From Colwellia maritima (GTDB taxonomy: Bacteria > Pseudomonadota > Gammaproteobacteria > Enterobacterales > Alteromonadaceae), in contig NZ_JAKKSL010000006.1 in the NCBI RefSeq assembly GCF_022669015.1, forward strand, positions 62,001-126,000: a stretch of DNA of 64,000 nucleotides, written 5' to 3'. The notes below the pieces were generated by a model, which saw nothing but the letters and a program-made list of their open reading frames with translations, did not search any database and was not told the DNA's origin. The number at the start of each line of letters is the position of its first letter. The stretch's first letter is position 1. Positions 8,913 through 19,040 of this stretch are shown one piece after another. A program made the position numbers and the translations under genes.

Positions 8913-10355
8913 CTAAGGCGCCATCAAGTCTTCTAAAAAGTAAGCAGCAAGATCGCTTCGATTAGATAACGAGGATTTAGCATATATCGCTCCTGCTTGT
9001 TGCCTTACCGTCCGTTCACTCTTAGATCTCACTTCAGCAATCTCTTTAAACGTTAGACCTTTTAACAACATTAAAGCAATTTCCTTCTCTGTGGGGGTTA
9101 GTCCCCATTTAGCAAATTCATGCTCTATGTGTTTTGACAAACCATTCACTTTTTCCGCTAATTTTTCTTTATTCTGACGGTTTTCTTCTTCAATTTTTTT
9201 AAGATTATGTTGAAGTTTTTCTTCACGATTCTTATTTTTAGCTTTAATAATAAGAATCATGATTAATAAAATCACACAAACAATGGCGATATAACTTGCC
9301 CAACGATAAGGATTACGAAGCAAATTTTTGGTTTGTTTATCAAAGCTATTTTTAGCCACTGAGTCAGTTTTTTTAGCGGTAAACTTGCTACTTAACAGTG
9401 CTTGCTCACTGTTCAGGAAATCTAAGAATTTATCATCATCAATATACTTATTCTGCCAATGACTGTCTTTGATGATTTTTTGCCACATTGAATTTTTACT
9501 TAGGTTTTCAAATAATTCGCTTAATATGTGTTTTTTGCTTTCAGAGGTTTTAGTTGAAATGAAAACGCCATGCCAATCATTCATAGCAATATTAATGCCT
9601 ACACTCGTTAATGTTGGAATATCTAAACCTTCAATCACCTCCTTTGAAGTAAGGGCAATAATTCTAATTTCTTTATCACTAATCGCTTGACTAAATTCAT
9701 CTAATGTACTGATAGCCGCAGTGTAGTTACCAGAAATTAGTTGCTTTGCAACAGCTTGACCTCCTCCTGGAACCGGATGGTAATTTAACTCTTCAACGTC
9801 TAAACCCATTTCAACAAATAAATCTTTGAGAAAAACATTATCAACCGCTCCTGCTGATCCACCAATCCATTTGATCATTAAAGTATCGGTGCTTATTCCT
9901 TCAAGCAAATCATTAATATTTTCAATCGGTGAATTTTTTTCCACGGCGATCGCAAGAGGTTTACCTATTAAGCACGCTAAAGGGGTTGTTTGAAGTATTG
10001 AAACAGAAGAGTTGTTATATAAAGCCGCTCCCATCATTGAACGACCACCTAATAATATTGCATATTCTTCAGTAAAGACATTGTGAATAAAATGCGTTAA
10101 GGCTAAAACACCACCAACACCCACTAAATGTACAATGTCAATTTTCTTAACTAAACCACTTTGAAGCAATACATCATTAAGGGCATTCGCTGTATAATCA
10201 TAGCCCCCATTTTCAGCTCCAGGAACATATATTGTAAGGTGTTCTATCGTTTCAGTCTTTTCAGTCTTTTCAGTCTTTTCAGATAAAGCATGTGTTGTGG
10301 AGATAGAATACCAAGAAAAAATTATAATTATTAGAAAAATAAGATTTTTAAGCAT
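8913..10355 (-). CDS. Membrane-bound one-component regulator: periplasmic TctC-like sensor, one TM helix, cytoplasmic LuxR HTH
   Basis: 480 residues from ATG at 10355; a longer 521-residue frame starts at 10478 but would bury the signal/anchor. Residues 1-23 are a hydrophobic export signal. Residues ~24-335 are homologous to TctC binding proteins and to the neighbouring TctC-TctB: GGYDYTANAL, WIGGSAGAVDNVF, NYHPVPGGGQAVAKQL, MWQKIIKDSHWQ. Residues 352-372 form a transmembrane helix, 373-416 a charged coiled coil, and 417-480 a LuxR/FixJ-type HTH (LTPTEKEIALMLLKGLTFKE...SERTVRQQ...NRSDLAAYF). The inference is that substrate binding in the periplasm controls DNA binding by the tethered HTH, with the convergent tct operon as a likely target. 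No histidine kinase or receiver domain is present. Confidence 0.85.
   Translation of the reverse strand: MLKNLIFLIIIIFSWYSISTTHALSEKTEKTEKTETIEHLTIYVPGAENGGYDYTANALNDVLLQSGLVKKIDIVHLVGVGGVLALTHFIHNVFTEEYAILLGGRSMMGAALYNNSSVSILQTTPLACLIGKPLAIAVEKNSPIENINDLLEGISTDTLMIKWIGGSAGAVDNVFLKDLFVEMGLDVEELNYHPVPGGGQAVAKQLISGNYTAAISTLDEFSQAISDKEIRIIALTSKEVIEGLDIPTLTSVGINIAMNDWHGVFISTKTSESKKHILSELFENLSKNSMWQKIIKDSHWQNKYIDDDKFLDFLNSEQALLSSKFTAKKTDSVAKNSFDKQTKNLLRNPYRWASYIAIVCVILLIMILIIKAKNKNREEKLQHNLKKIEEENRQNKEKLAEKVNGLSKHIEHEFAKWGLTPTEKEIALMLLKGLTFKEIAEVRSKSERTVRQQAGAIYAKSSLSNRSDLAAYFLEDLMAP
10251..10282. repeat. Tandem 9-bp coding repeat in the regulator gene
   Basis: Three perfect copies of TTCAGTCTT (10251-10277) plus a partial fourth. 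On the coding strand they give EKTEKTEKTE just after the signal segment of the TctC-LuxR regulator. Copy-number change would lengthen or shorten the linker by three residues without breaking the frame. Confidence 0.75.
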
Positions 10356-10791
10356 GTAATTATTTTTATTAATATTAAATACAAAGGATAACTTATAGTA
10401 GACAATGATTAGAGTTTGATTGCAATAGGGTGCTGACCAAATAATAAGCCTTAAAACTGCTTTATACAATGATGACAATTTTTCAGCCGGAGAATAAATT
10501 TATAAGAGATAATATTTAGATTAAATAAATACTAAAAGATGATTACTCTAATCTATTATTTAATTTAAATGGAACGCCAAAAACATTTATAGATAATACA
10601 TTCATACTATTTCATTAAGTGCCCCAATGCGCCATAAAACTATTAAATATTTAGAACACAAATAATCATGTGAATCGAATGTCTGATTTCGGTGTTTCCA
10701 ATCAAATTTAAGTATTGCTTTTTTAAGTTTAAAGATTGAATTTAACGCGTCTAGAAAATAGCAATAATTGACCAAACTAGTATGACTGTGC
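10356..10791. other. Intergenic region upstream of the TctC-LuxR regulator
   Basis: About 436 very AT-rich bases between the regulator start and the 3' end of the yajR-like gene on the same strand. No supported gene, terminator hairpin or clear operator was found. A regulator promoter is expected here. Confidence 0.3.
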
Positions 10792-12183
10792 TTAGCTTAA
10801 TAAGGCTTTAATCGCCGGTAAATCAACATTTTTTTCATCAACTTTTAGATAAGCAACAACAGGGTTATTTTCTAACTCGTTATTACTTGTATCTTCTTGA
10901 ACCAGAGTTGCTTCTATAATACCAGGCATATTAATCAGCAGTTCAGACACTTCTTCAACTCGTTCTGCTATATGGATATTAGTGCTAAAACTAAAACTTT
11001 TCGATTTTTTTAACTTTTGCATGCCAAAACTTAGCATCAACCATATTAAGCTTATAAATGCCATCACTAAAAAGATACTGTGCTCGCCCAAGCGACTGGC
11101 AACAAAGCCACCAATAATACCACCAAGAAACGCACCTAAGAATTGACTCGTTGAATAAATCCCCATCACACTGCCTTTTACCCAAAGAGGCGCAATGCGT
11201 GATAAAATAGAGGGCATTGTTGCTTCTAAATAATTAAATGCTGTAAAAAACAACACCACTGAAAATATCAAACTGCCCAAGCCTGTTGGCAATAACCATA
11301 AGAAAAACAGAGCTAAACTCAATAATGCCACAGCACCACTAAACATCGGCTTTTCTTGCTGTTTTTTCATGGCAATAATCATAAACGGCACCATTAAAAA
11401 GAAAGAGCCGAGCAAGGTAGGTAAATATAATTGCCAATGATTCTCTAACGCTAAACCACTGGCAACAAATTGTTTTGGCAAGGTAACAAAACAGGCAGTT
11501 AATGCCATGTGTAAAACAAATACTCCCGCATTCAAGCGCGCTAATTGCGGATGACGAATAAGTTTAACTACTTGTTTTGGCAAAGCCACGTTATCACCAC
11601 GAGGCGCTTTACTTACGGAATAAGGGACTATAAATTGAATCAAAATCATTGCAATAATGGTTAATAAAGCAGTAAACCAAAAGAGTCCACTTAAACCAAA
11701 GGCATCGGCAACAATCGGTCCTAAAATCATAGCCAAGGTGAAAGATAAACCAATAAACATTCCGATGGTTGCCATCACTTTTGGCCTTTGCTCTTCGCGG
11801 CTTAAATCTGCTGCTAATGCTAAAATAGCACTGGCAATAGCGCCCATACCTTGAATAGCTCGACCAATAACAACACCATAAATACTGGTGGAGAGGGCAG
11901 CAACCACACTACCAATAAGAAAAACGACTAACCCTGCTAATATCACAGGTTTTCGTCCATACTTATCAGATAATATTCCCATAGGTATTTGTAATAAGGC
12001 TTGTGTTAAACCATACGCACCAATGGCAAGACCTAACCATAAAGGGCTATAACCCGCTAATTGCTCGCCATAAATAGCAAACACAGGCAAAATCATAAAT
12101 AGCCCTAACATTCGCACACCAAAAACACTGGCCAGTGAAAATGCCGCTTTTTTCTCAATACGGTTTAAACCTGAAACGCTCAT
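10792..12183 (-). CDS. yajR: MFS transporter with C-terminal YAM domain (YajR-like)
   Basis: 463 residues: twelve predicted membrane helices, with the MFS loop 2-3 signature GILSDKYGRKPVI and motif RAIQGMGAIASA in helix 4-5. After the last helix (~395) comes a ~65-residue cytosolic tail (IHIAERVEEVSELLINMPGI...) that fits the ferredoxin-like YAM domain of E. coli YajR. YajR is a drug/proton-type MFS protein of poorly defined substrate. The gene is uninterrupted. It is divergently arranged with uvrA, with a DASS transporter gene between; an MFS gene next to uvrA is common in marine gammaproteobacteria. Confidence 0.85.
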   Translation of the reverse strand: MSVSGLNRIEKKAAFSLASVFGVRMLGLFMILPVFAIYGEQLAGYSPLWLGLAIGAYGLTQALLQIPMGILSDKYGRKPVILAGLVVFLIGSVVAALSTSIYGVVIGRAIQGMGAIASAILALAADLSREEQRPKVMATIGMFIGLSFTLAMILGPIVADAFGLSGLFWFTALLTIIAMILIQFIVPYSVSKAPRGDNVALPKQVVKLIRHPQLARLNAGVFVLHMALTACFVTLPKQFVASGLALENHWQLYLPTLLGSFFLMVPFMIIAMKKQQEKPMFSGAVALLSLALFFLWLLPTGLGSLIFSVVLFFTAFNYLEATMPSILSRIAPLWVKGSVMGIYSTSQFLGAFLGGIIGGFVASRLGEHSIFLVMAFISLIWLMLSFGMQKLKKSKSFSFSTNIHIAERVEEVSELLINMPGIIEATLVQEDTSNNELENNPVVAYLKVDEKNVDLPAIKALLS

Positions 12184-12279
12184 GAAAATGTTTACCTAAT
12201 AGAAAATAATAATGACAATGAAAACGGCGGTAGTTTAGCACGCAATTATCAGCAACAAAAACATCACAAAACAAACAAC

Positions 12280-13620
12280 CTATATTAATATTGTGGCGAC
12301 ACTCGCAATCACAATCGAAAAGACAATATTCAACACTAAACCAAAGACGCATCATCTCTTTTTGTGGAATGTAACCGGAAGAGAACACAATTGCATTAGG
12401 CGGCGTAGCAACTGGCAACATAAAAGCACAAGACGCACATAAGGCGATAACCACCACGATCACAACGGGGGGTAAATTTAAATCAACCGCTACGGACATA
12501 AATAACGGTACCAGTAATGCGGCACTAGCAGTATTACTGACAAGCTCAGTTAAAAATATCACAAATAAACAAATAATTAATAATAACAACCACGTATGGT
12601 TAACAGGCAAATTACTACTAATAAGGTTAGCCAACCACATACTGGCACCAGAGGCTTTAAGTACGGCACTTAAGGTTAAGCCGCCACCAAATAAAAGTAG
12701 AATTCCTCAATTAGTTTTTTCAACAAAATCATCAAAGGGTAAACATTTTGATCCTGTTAACATGACAATGGCTAAAACAGCCAAAGCATTGAATCAAACC
12801 CAGAGCTAATACCGAAGGCCTCAGATAAAGGCGAGCTGAATATCCGGCCTAAAGCAGTAAAAGCAAAAATAATAATCACGGCATTTCGTTGCCAGTGGTA
12901 ATCAATAGTATTGAGTGTAAAAGTAATGGAACGAGAAAAGGTAGGTCTAATGGTAAAGTATAAAAGAATAATCATTAATGGAAATAATATAGCAAACATG
13001 GGGATACCCCAACGTAACCAATCAGAAAAACTTAACCCTACTGCCGAAGCCGCTATGGCATTAGGCGGGCTTCCAATAAGCGTTACCATACCGCCTAAAT
13101 TTCCTGAATACGCTAAACCTAATAAAACAAAAATATATAATTTTGGATTTTCAGTCACGCTCTGCCTTGATAACAACCCCAAGGCAATTGGCAACATTAA
13201 CGCAATGGTAGCCGTGTTACTGATCCACATAGAAAGTATGGCCGTTGCTAAAAATAATAATAAAATAGCAATTAAGGGGCGCCCGCCTGCTAGCGATAAC
13301 ATTTTCAAGGCAAACAGCTGATCTAAGCCATACTTTTGTAAACTCGCAGCCAGTGCAAAACCTCCCATAAACAGAAAGATAACAGGACTAGCAAAGTTCT
13401 CAAAAGCCTCTGACGCAGGTAATAAGCCACTAACTAAAGCCATGACTGGAATTAACAAAGCGGTAGTACTAATAGGTAGTGCTTGAGATATCCATAACCA
13501 GGCAACTGTCACAAATATAGCCATACCTTGCTGCACTTGAGGCTCTGCATCAATAAATAAAAGAGCAGCAGCAAAAAGTATAGCCGCCAACAATAAGTTA
13601 ATTATATTTTTTGTAAGCAA
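12280..13620 (-). CDS. DASS-family sodium:dicarboxylate/sulfate symporter (two frameshifts and one in-frame stop)
   Basis: A ~447-residue SLC13/DASS transporter. The N-terminal half (MLTKNIINLL... to ~12772) carries SLMWISNTATIALMLPIA-like SMWISNTATIA and LIGSPPNAIAAS. The second half, in another frame, carries the paired repeat TELVSNTASAALLVPL and LPVATPPNAIVFSSG. The lesions are a +2 shift at ~12781-12787 (CTTTGG where CCGG would give DSMPAVLAIV), a TGA at 12707-12709 where the family has Trp (TNWGILLLFGGG), and a +1 shift at ~12341-12346 near the end (restores MMRLGLVLNIVFSIVIASVATILI). With three lesions it could be a real pseudogene, but two match the error pattern seen across the window. 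Substrate unknown. Confidence 0.7.
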
Positions 13621-13643
13621 GTTGACGCCTTTAGAAACAATAA

Positions 13644-13667
13644 TTTACTCATTAATATTTGAGTAAA
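13644..13667. other. 8-bp inverted repeat in the uvrA upstream region
   Basis: TTTACTCA (13644-13651) and TGAGTAAA (13660-13667) are perfect arms with an 8-base spacer, between the divergent DASS and uvrA genes. It could be an operator or a weak hairpin. It does not match the LexA consensus. Confidence 0.35.
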
Positions 13668-13781
13668 AATAAAAAGTTAATTGATTATATTATAAATAAA
13701 AGAGTTTAATAACTGAACATCATTTTTTCTTTATGGCATAATACGCGGCTGTGGTTTTGCCAATGGATTAATAGACAAAAA

Positions 13782-16608
13782 ATGAAAAATATTGACGTCA
13801 GAGGGGCACGTACCCATAACTTAAAAAATATTAGTTTAACGATCCCTCGCGATAAACTAGTGGTGATCACTGGCCTTTCAGGCTCAGGAAAGTCATCACT
13901 GGCTTTTGATACCTTATATGCAGAAGGGCAACGACGCTATGTTGAATCGTTATCTGCTTACGCACGCCAATTCTTATCATTAATGGAAAAGCCTGATGTA
14001 GATCACATTGAAGGGTTGTCACCGCCTATCTCTATTGAACAAAAATCGACGTCTCATAATCCACGTTCAACCGTAGGTACTATTACCGAAATTTACGATT
14101 ATTTACGGTTGTTATATGCACGTGTAGGCGAACCTCGTTGCCCTACCCATCATCAACCGTTAGCCGCCCAAACAATCTCTCAAATGGTTGATAACGTACT
14201 AGCCCTTCAAGAAGGCACTAAAGTCATGTTGTTAGCGCCAGTACTGCAAGATCGTAAAGGCGAACACGTGAAATTGCTCGACAACTTAGCCGCACAAGGC
14301 TTTATTCGCGCTCGTATTGACGGTGAAGTATGTGATTTATCTGATCCACCACCGTTAGAATTGCATAAAAAACATACCATAGAGGTTGTCGTTGATCGTT
14401 TAAAAGTACGCCCTGATATTCAATTACGTTTATCTGAATCATTCGAAACTACGCTAGGATTAACCGCCGGCACCGCAAAAATTGCTTTTATGGATGAACC
14501 TAACAGAGAAGAGTTAATTTTTTCTGCTAACTTTGCTTGCCCGCATTGTGGTTATAGTATGCAAGAATTAGAGCCTCGACTTTTTTCATTTAACAACCCT
14601 GCCGGTGCTTGTCAAACCTGTGATGGCTTAGGCATAGAACAATTTTTTGATAGTAACCGTATTATTGCTAACGACGAGCTTAGCCTTGCCGGCGGCGCTA
14701 TTCGCGGCCGGGACAAACGTAATTTTTATTATTTTCAAATGTTACAAGCCCTTGCTGAACATTATAAATTTGCTGTGGATATGCCATTTAAAGATTTAAG
14801 TGAAGAAGCACGTAAAGTCGTACTTTATGGCAGCGGGGAAAAAGAAATCGAGTTTAAGTACATGAACGATCGAGGGGATGTTGTACTCCGTAAGCATCCG
14901 TTCGAAGGCATCATTAATAATATGCAGCGCCGTTACAAAGAAACGGAATCAAATGCTGTACGAGACGAGCTTGCCAAGTACTTAAATAGTCAACATTGTC
15001 CTGACTGTAATGGTAGCCGTTTACGTTTAGAAGCACGTAATGTTTTCATCGATGATACCCCGCTAACAACGGTAGCTGAACTTGCCATTGCTGATGCCCT
15101 TGAATTCTTTCAAGGTTTAAAATTGACAGGACAAAAAGCCCAAGTAGCCGAAAAGATTTTAAAAGAAATCAACGAACGTTTAGGCTTTTTAGTCAATGTT
15201 GGATTGAATTACCTTAACTTATCTCGCGGAGCTAATACACTCTCTGGGGTGAAGCCCGCCGTATTCGCTTAGCAAGTCAAATTGGTGCCTTGGTTTAGTT
15301 GGTGTAATGTATGTGTTAGATGAGCCCTCTATTGGTTTACATCAACGCGACAATGAACGCTTATTAAGTACACTAGTTCATTTACGTGATTTAGGTAATA
15401 CGGTGATTGTGGTTGAACACGATGAAGATGCTATTCGCGCAGCAGATTTTGTTATTGATATAGGACCTGGTCTTGGGGTACATGGCGGTGAAATTATTGC
15501 TCAAGGTACCGTAGATGACATTCTAGCATGTAAAGACTCACTCACGGGTAAGTACCTATCTGGCGTAGAGTCTATCGAAATACCCAAAAAACGTCATCCG
15601 TTTGATAAAAACAATGTGGTTGAGCTTCTTGGTGCCGCCGGTAATAACCTAAAAAATGTAGATTTAGTTATTCCTAACGGCTTAATGACTTGTATAACCG
15701 GCGTTTCAGGCTCAGGGAAATCAACGCTCATAAATGATACCTTGTATAAGCTCGCCCACATCGAGCTAAATGGCGCCACCCTTGATGAACCTTCTCCTTA
15801 TAAATCTATTTCAGGTTTAGAGCATCTTGATAAAGTTATTGATATTGATCAGAGCCCAATTGGCCGAACACCACGCTCTAACCCTGCCACTTATACCGGT
15901 ATATTCACCGCCATTCGCGATATTTTTGCGGCAACGCAAGAAGCGCGTTCACGGGGTTATAAACCTGGACGTTTTAGTTTTAATGTAAAAGGCGGTCGTT
16001 GTGAAGCCTGCCAAGGTGATGGCTTAATCAAAGTAGAAATGCACTTTTTACCTGATGTGTATGTGCCTTGCGATGTGTGTAAAAGTAAACGCTACAACCG
16101 CGAAACGTTAGAAGTATTATACAAAGGCAAAAATATTCATGAAACATTAGACATGACAATAGAAGATGCCTTTGAATTCTTCAATGCCATTCCTGCGGTA
16201 AAACGCAAACTGCAAACGTTACTTGATGTTGGTTTAGGTTATATCAAATTAGGTCAATCAGCGACTACCCTTTCGGGTGGTGAAGCACAACGTGTGAAAC
16301 TATCTAAAGAACTGTCAAAACGTGATACAGGCCAAACGTTATATATTTTAGATGAACCTACCACAGGGTTACACTTTCATGATATTAAGCAATTACTCCA
16401 TGTTATTCATCGTTTACGTGACCAAGGCAATACACTAGTAGTCATTGAACATAATCTGGATGTGATTAAAACGGCCGATTGGATAATTGATTTAGGCCCA
16501 GAAGGTGGTTCAGGCGGTGGAGAAATACTGGTCGCCGGCACACCTGAACAAGTGGCACAACATGAAAGTTCACATACTGCCCGCTTTTTAAAACCGTTAC
16601 TCAAGTAG
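13782..16608 (+). CDS. uvrA: UvrABC excinuclease subunit A (frameshifted near 15245 and 15290)
   Basis: DNA-damage recognition ATPase of nucleotide excision repair, ~942 residues. The first half has Walker [21 protein letters not shown], a CxxC zinc module ([10 protein letters not shown]...CQTCDGLG) and a truncated-looking signature NTLSG. The second half starts [20 protein letters not shown] and has Walker [20 protein letters not shown]...[16 protein letters not shown], signature [16 protein letters not shown] and Walker [13 protein letters not shown]. Between them the reading frame is lost by a missing G in a G-run (~15246-15249) and two extra T at GCCTTGG (~15287-15293). Repairing both gives [25 protein letters not shown]. 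An essential-to-repair gene broken this way is most likely a sequencing artefact. No LexA box was visible upstream. Confidence 0.93.
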
Positions 16609-16651
16609 ACTAACGGTCTAAAACCCACAAAAAAACTGCTATTAAGAACAA

Positions 16652-16680
16652 TAAAAGAGAGGAGATTATCCTCTCTTTTA
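16652..16680. terminator. Intrinsic terminator downstream of uvrA
   Basis: TAAAAGAGAGGA (16652-16663), loop GATTA, TCCTCTCTTTTA (16669-16680): a perfect 12-bp stem whose A/T-rich foot supplies the U-tract. It lies 44 bases after the uvrA stop. Confidence 0.8.
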
Positions 16681-16814
16681 CTTTATCTAACTTTATATTA
16701 CTTTTTCGTGTATCACACCCCAAAATCTCCTATGATGAAGTAGTTAGCCCGCTTGCCATTGATTCGTAGAATCTTAATGCATTACAATAAAAATCAAAAT
16801 ACCTGAGTTTACTT

Positions 16815-17355
16815 ATGATGATTCAAAATTCAAAACGACTAAGTTATCGCCTAATGGGCGAAGAAGATGCACATGCGTTATGGTCTATAGACCAAGACCC
16901 TGAAGTTATGCATTTTCTTAATGGTGGAACACCCAAAGAGTATGGAAAGTATTCATGAGATTTTTTTACCACGTATGCAAGCTTATAGAGATCCGGTAAA
17001 AGGCTTTGGCATTTGGCAAGTTTCTGACAAAGAAACAACAGAATATCTTGGCCGGATATTAATTCGGCCAATGGCTTTTTTTACCGACGAACCTGATTTT
17101 AACGATTTAGAGCTAGGTTGGCGCTTCTTCAAAAAAGCTTGGGGAAAAGGTTATGCAACGGAAGCAGCAATGGCGATAAAAGATGGTATTGCTACGCAAG
17201 CAGGTAGCCAATATGTTTCGGCTTTAGCAGTAGAAGATAATCTTGGTTCAATTGCTGTCATGAAAAAAATGGGCATGCAGTTTGTTAAAAAATACGATCA
17301 TAAAGACCCTATTGGTGACTTTGTCGCCGTACACTACCAAATGAAGGTTAAATAG
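16815..17355 (+). CDS. GNAT-family N-acetyltransferase, RimJ/RimL-like (frameshift ~16938)
   Basis: About 180 residues. From ATG 16815 (a second ATG follows at 16818) the frame reads MMIQNSKRLSYRLMGEEDAH... to FLNGGTPK. One extra base at ~16938 then moves it to MESIHEIFLPRMQAYRDPV, ending at 17355. The second part has the RimJ-type core ELGWRFFKKAWGKGYATEAA (acetyl-CoA pyrophosphate loop G/A-x-G-x-A) and SIAVMKKMGMQFVKKY. This class usually acetylates protein or small-molecule amines; the target is unknown. It stands alone between uvrA and a spermidine-synthase-like pair. Confidence 0.78.
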
Positions 17356-17453
17356 CTTATTCTGCAGATCGGTACACAATAATAAATTACACAATAATAA
17401 GGACTAAACTTCTGAATACTACACATAACACCCCCCAAAAAAACTACCCCAAT

Positions 17454-18065
17454 ATGTTTATATACTTGCTCGCTTTTACAAGTGGTTTTTGTATTATGGG
17501 GATCGAGTTATTAGGTGGTAGAATTCTCGCCCCCTTTTTTGGAAGTTCCGTACATATTTGGGGGAGTATCATTACCGTATTTATGCTTAGCCTATCCTTG
17601 GGTTATTTACTGGGGGGTAAATTATCTACGCGCTCTGCATCATTAGCCATTTACGGGCTCATTTTCTTATTTGCCGCCATTACTATTTTACCCATAGCCT
17701 TGTTTGGTCAGTGGCTAATGGAAACTGTGTTTCTCGCTATTGAAGATTCTCGTTATGGCTCTTTAGTTGCGTCAATGGTGCTATTTTTTATTCCCACGGT
17801 AATTTTAGGCATGTTATCCCCTTATTCTGTTCGCTTATTAGTTAAAAGCTCGCATGAGAGTGGACAAATCGCCGGAAAACTATACTTTATATCCACCTTA
17901 GGCAGCGCGTTAGGCACCATTGTCACCTCTTTCTATTTAATTTTATGGTTTGATATTAATGTGATTGTTTTCAGTTTTAGTGGTGTACTTGCCTGTTTAG
18001 GAATATGCGCTATTGTTATTCACAAGTCACTGCAATTAGAGCGTCTGGAGCCCAGTCATGTTTAA
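17454..18065 (+). CDS. Membrane protein of the fused MFS/spermidine-synthase family, transmembrane half
   Basis: 203 residues from ATG 17454, with six predicted helices. It begins FTSGFCIMGIELLGGRILAPFFGSS, the characteristic N-terminus of proteins usually annotated as fused MFS/spermidine synthases. The catalytic half is encoded by the next gene, whose ATG overlaps this stop by 8 bases, so translation is probably coupled. A good Shine-Dalgarno (AAGGA, ~17399-17403) stands 8 bases before a CTG at 17412 in the same frame, so the true N-terminus may be 14 residues longer with a non-standard or mis-sequenced start. Function unknown. Confidence 0.72.
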   Translation: MFIYLLAFTSGFCIMGIELLGGRILAPFFGSSVHIWGSIITVFMLSLSLGYLLGGKLSTRSASLAIYGLIFLFAAITILPIALFGQWLMETVFLAIEDSRYGSLVASMVLFFIPTVILGMLSPYSVRLLVKSSHESGQIAGKLYFISTLGSALGTIVTSFYLILWFDINVIVFSFSGVLACLGICAIVIHKSLQLERLEPSHV

Positions 18066-18953
18066 AATCATTGCTATCATTTTATCATGTATATTGCTGA
18101 CTATGTCGTTAGCGAATGCTAAGGTTATCCACCAAGAACGCTCACTTTATCGTAATATTTTAGTCGAAGATAACGATGATTTACGTTGCTTAAAGTTTAA
18201 TGTTAAAAGTAATAAAACCCAACAAAGCTGCTACTTAAAAAGTCAGCCACTACAATTAGTGTTCAACTATACTAAGTTACTCATGGCAAGCTTATTAGTT
18301 AATCCTGAGCCAAAGCGTATTTTAATTATTGGCCTTGGTGGCGGCACTATGTCAAATACCTTAGCGGCGCTTTACCCAGAAAGTGAAATAGATAATGTTG
18401 AGATTGATCCTGCCGTGATTAAAGTAGCGAGAGAGTATTTTGAGTTTGTTGAAAATAAAAAAATAAAAACCTATACCCAAGATGGTCGCATTTTTATCAA
18501 ACGCGCTTTAATGAAAAAGCACACCTATGACTGGATTATTCTTGACGCCTTTAATGGAGATTATATTCCAGAGCATTTAATGACTAAAGAATTTTTAACC
18601 GAAGCAAAAACCTTATTAACCGATAACGGCGTTCTGAGTGCAAACACTTTTTCGTTAAGTAAACTATATGCTCATGAGTCGGCTACTTATAAGTCTGTAT
18701 TCGGTCATTTTTATCAAGTTGCCAATAAAAAAATTCAAATCGCATAATTCTAGCCAAAAAAAATGGCTTTAGTGATGCGCCCATTATTAAAGATATTGTC
18801 GACAAACTTGATAAAGATTTATCCTTATATAATGTCGATATTAGATTACTGTATCAAAAAATGGTCAATACAAAAGACGAGCAAGATTGGCCAGAAAGCA
18901 CGCGTGTACTAACGGACCAATTTTCACCTGCTAATTTATTAAATGTAAAATAG
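18058..18953 (+). CDS. Exported spermidine-synthase-like methyltransferase-fold protein (frameshift ~18738)
   Basis: About 298 residues: a signal peptide (1-~21, MFKIIAIILSCILLTMSLANA) and a Rossmann domain with IGLGGGTMSNTLAALYP (motif I), NVEIDPAVIKVAREYF (acidic residue binding the ribose/aminopropyl donor) and DWIILDAFNGDYIPEHLMT. A one-base loss in an A-run at ~18737 ends the first frame at 18747. The continued frame (NRIILAKKNGFSDAPIIKDI...SPANLLNVK) runs to the TAG at 18951-18953. It overlaps the membrane gene by 8 bases. The signal peptide argues against classical cytosolic polyamine synthesis; the real substrate is unknown. Confidence 0.72.
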
Positions 18954-19040
18954 TGTTAAACTTAGCCAAAGGTCTAATTGGTTTATTTTGTCGACACTTT
19001 TATAGTGTTAGTATAAATTACAACTTATTAAGGGCATCTC

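Noticed and set aside
12707..12709. TGA within the DASS gene as a possible recoded (selenocysteine) codon
   Set aside because: The family has Trp at this place, no SECIS-like hairpin was seen after it, and two other lesions lie in the same gene.
13621..13781. LexA box upstream of uvrA
   Set aside because: I looked for CTGT-N8-ACAG on both strands and found no acceptable match.
15240..15310. Programmed frameshift in uvrA
   Set aside because: Two separate indels in the ABC signature region, no slippery heptamer with a following structure, and the same lesion type occurs in unrelated genes.
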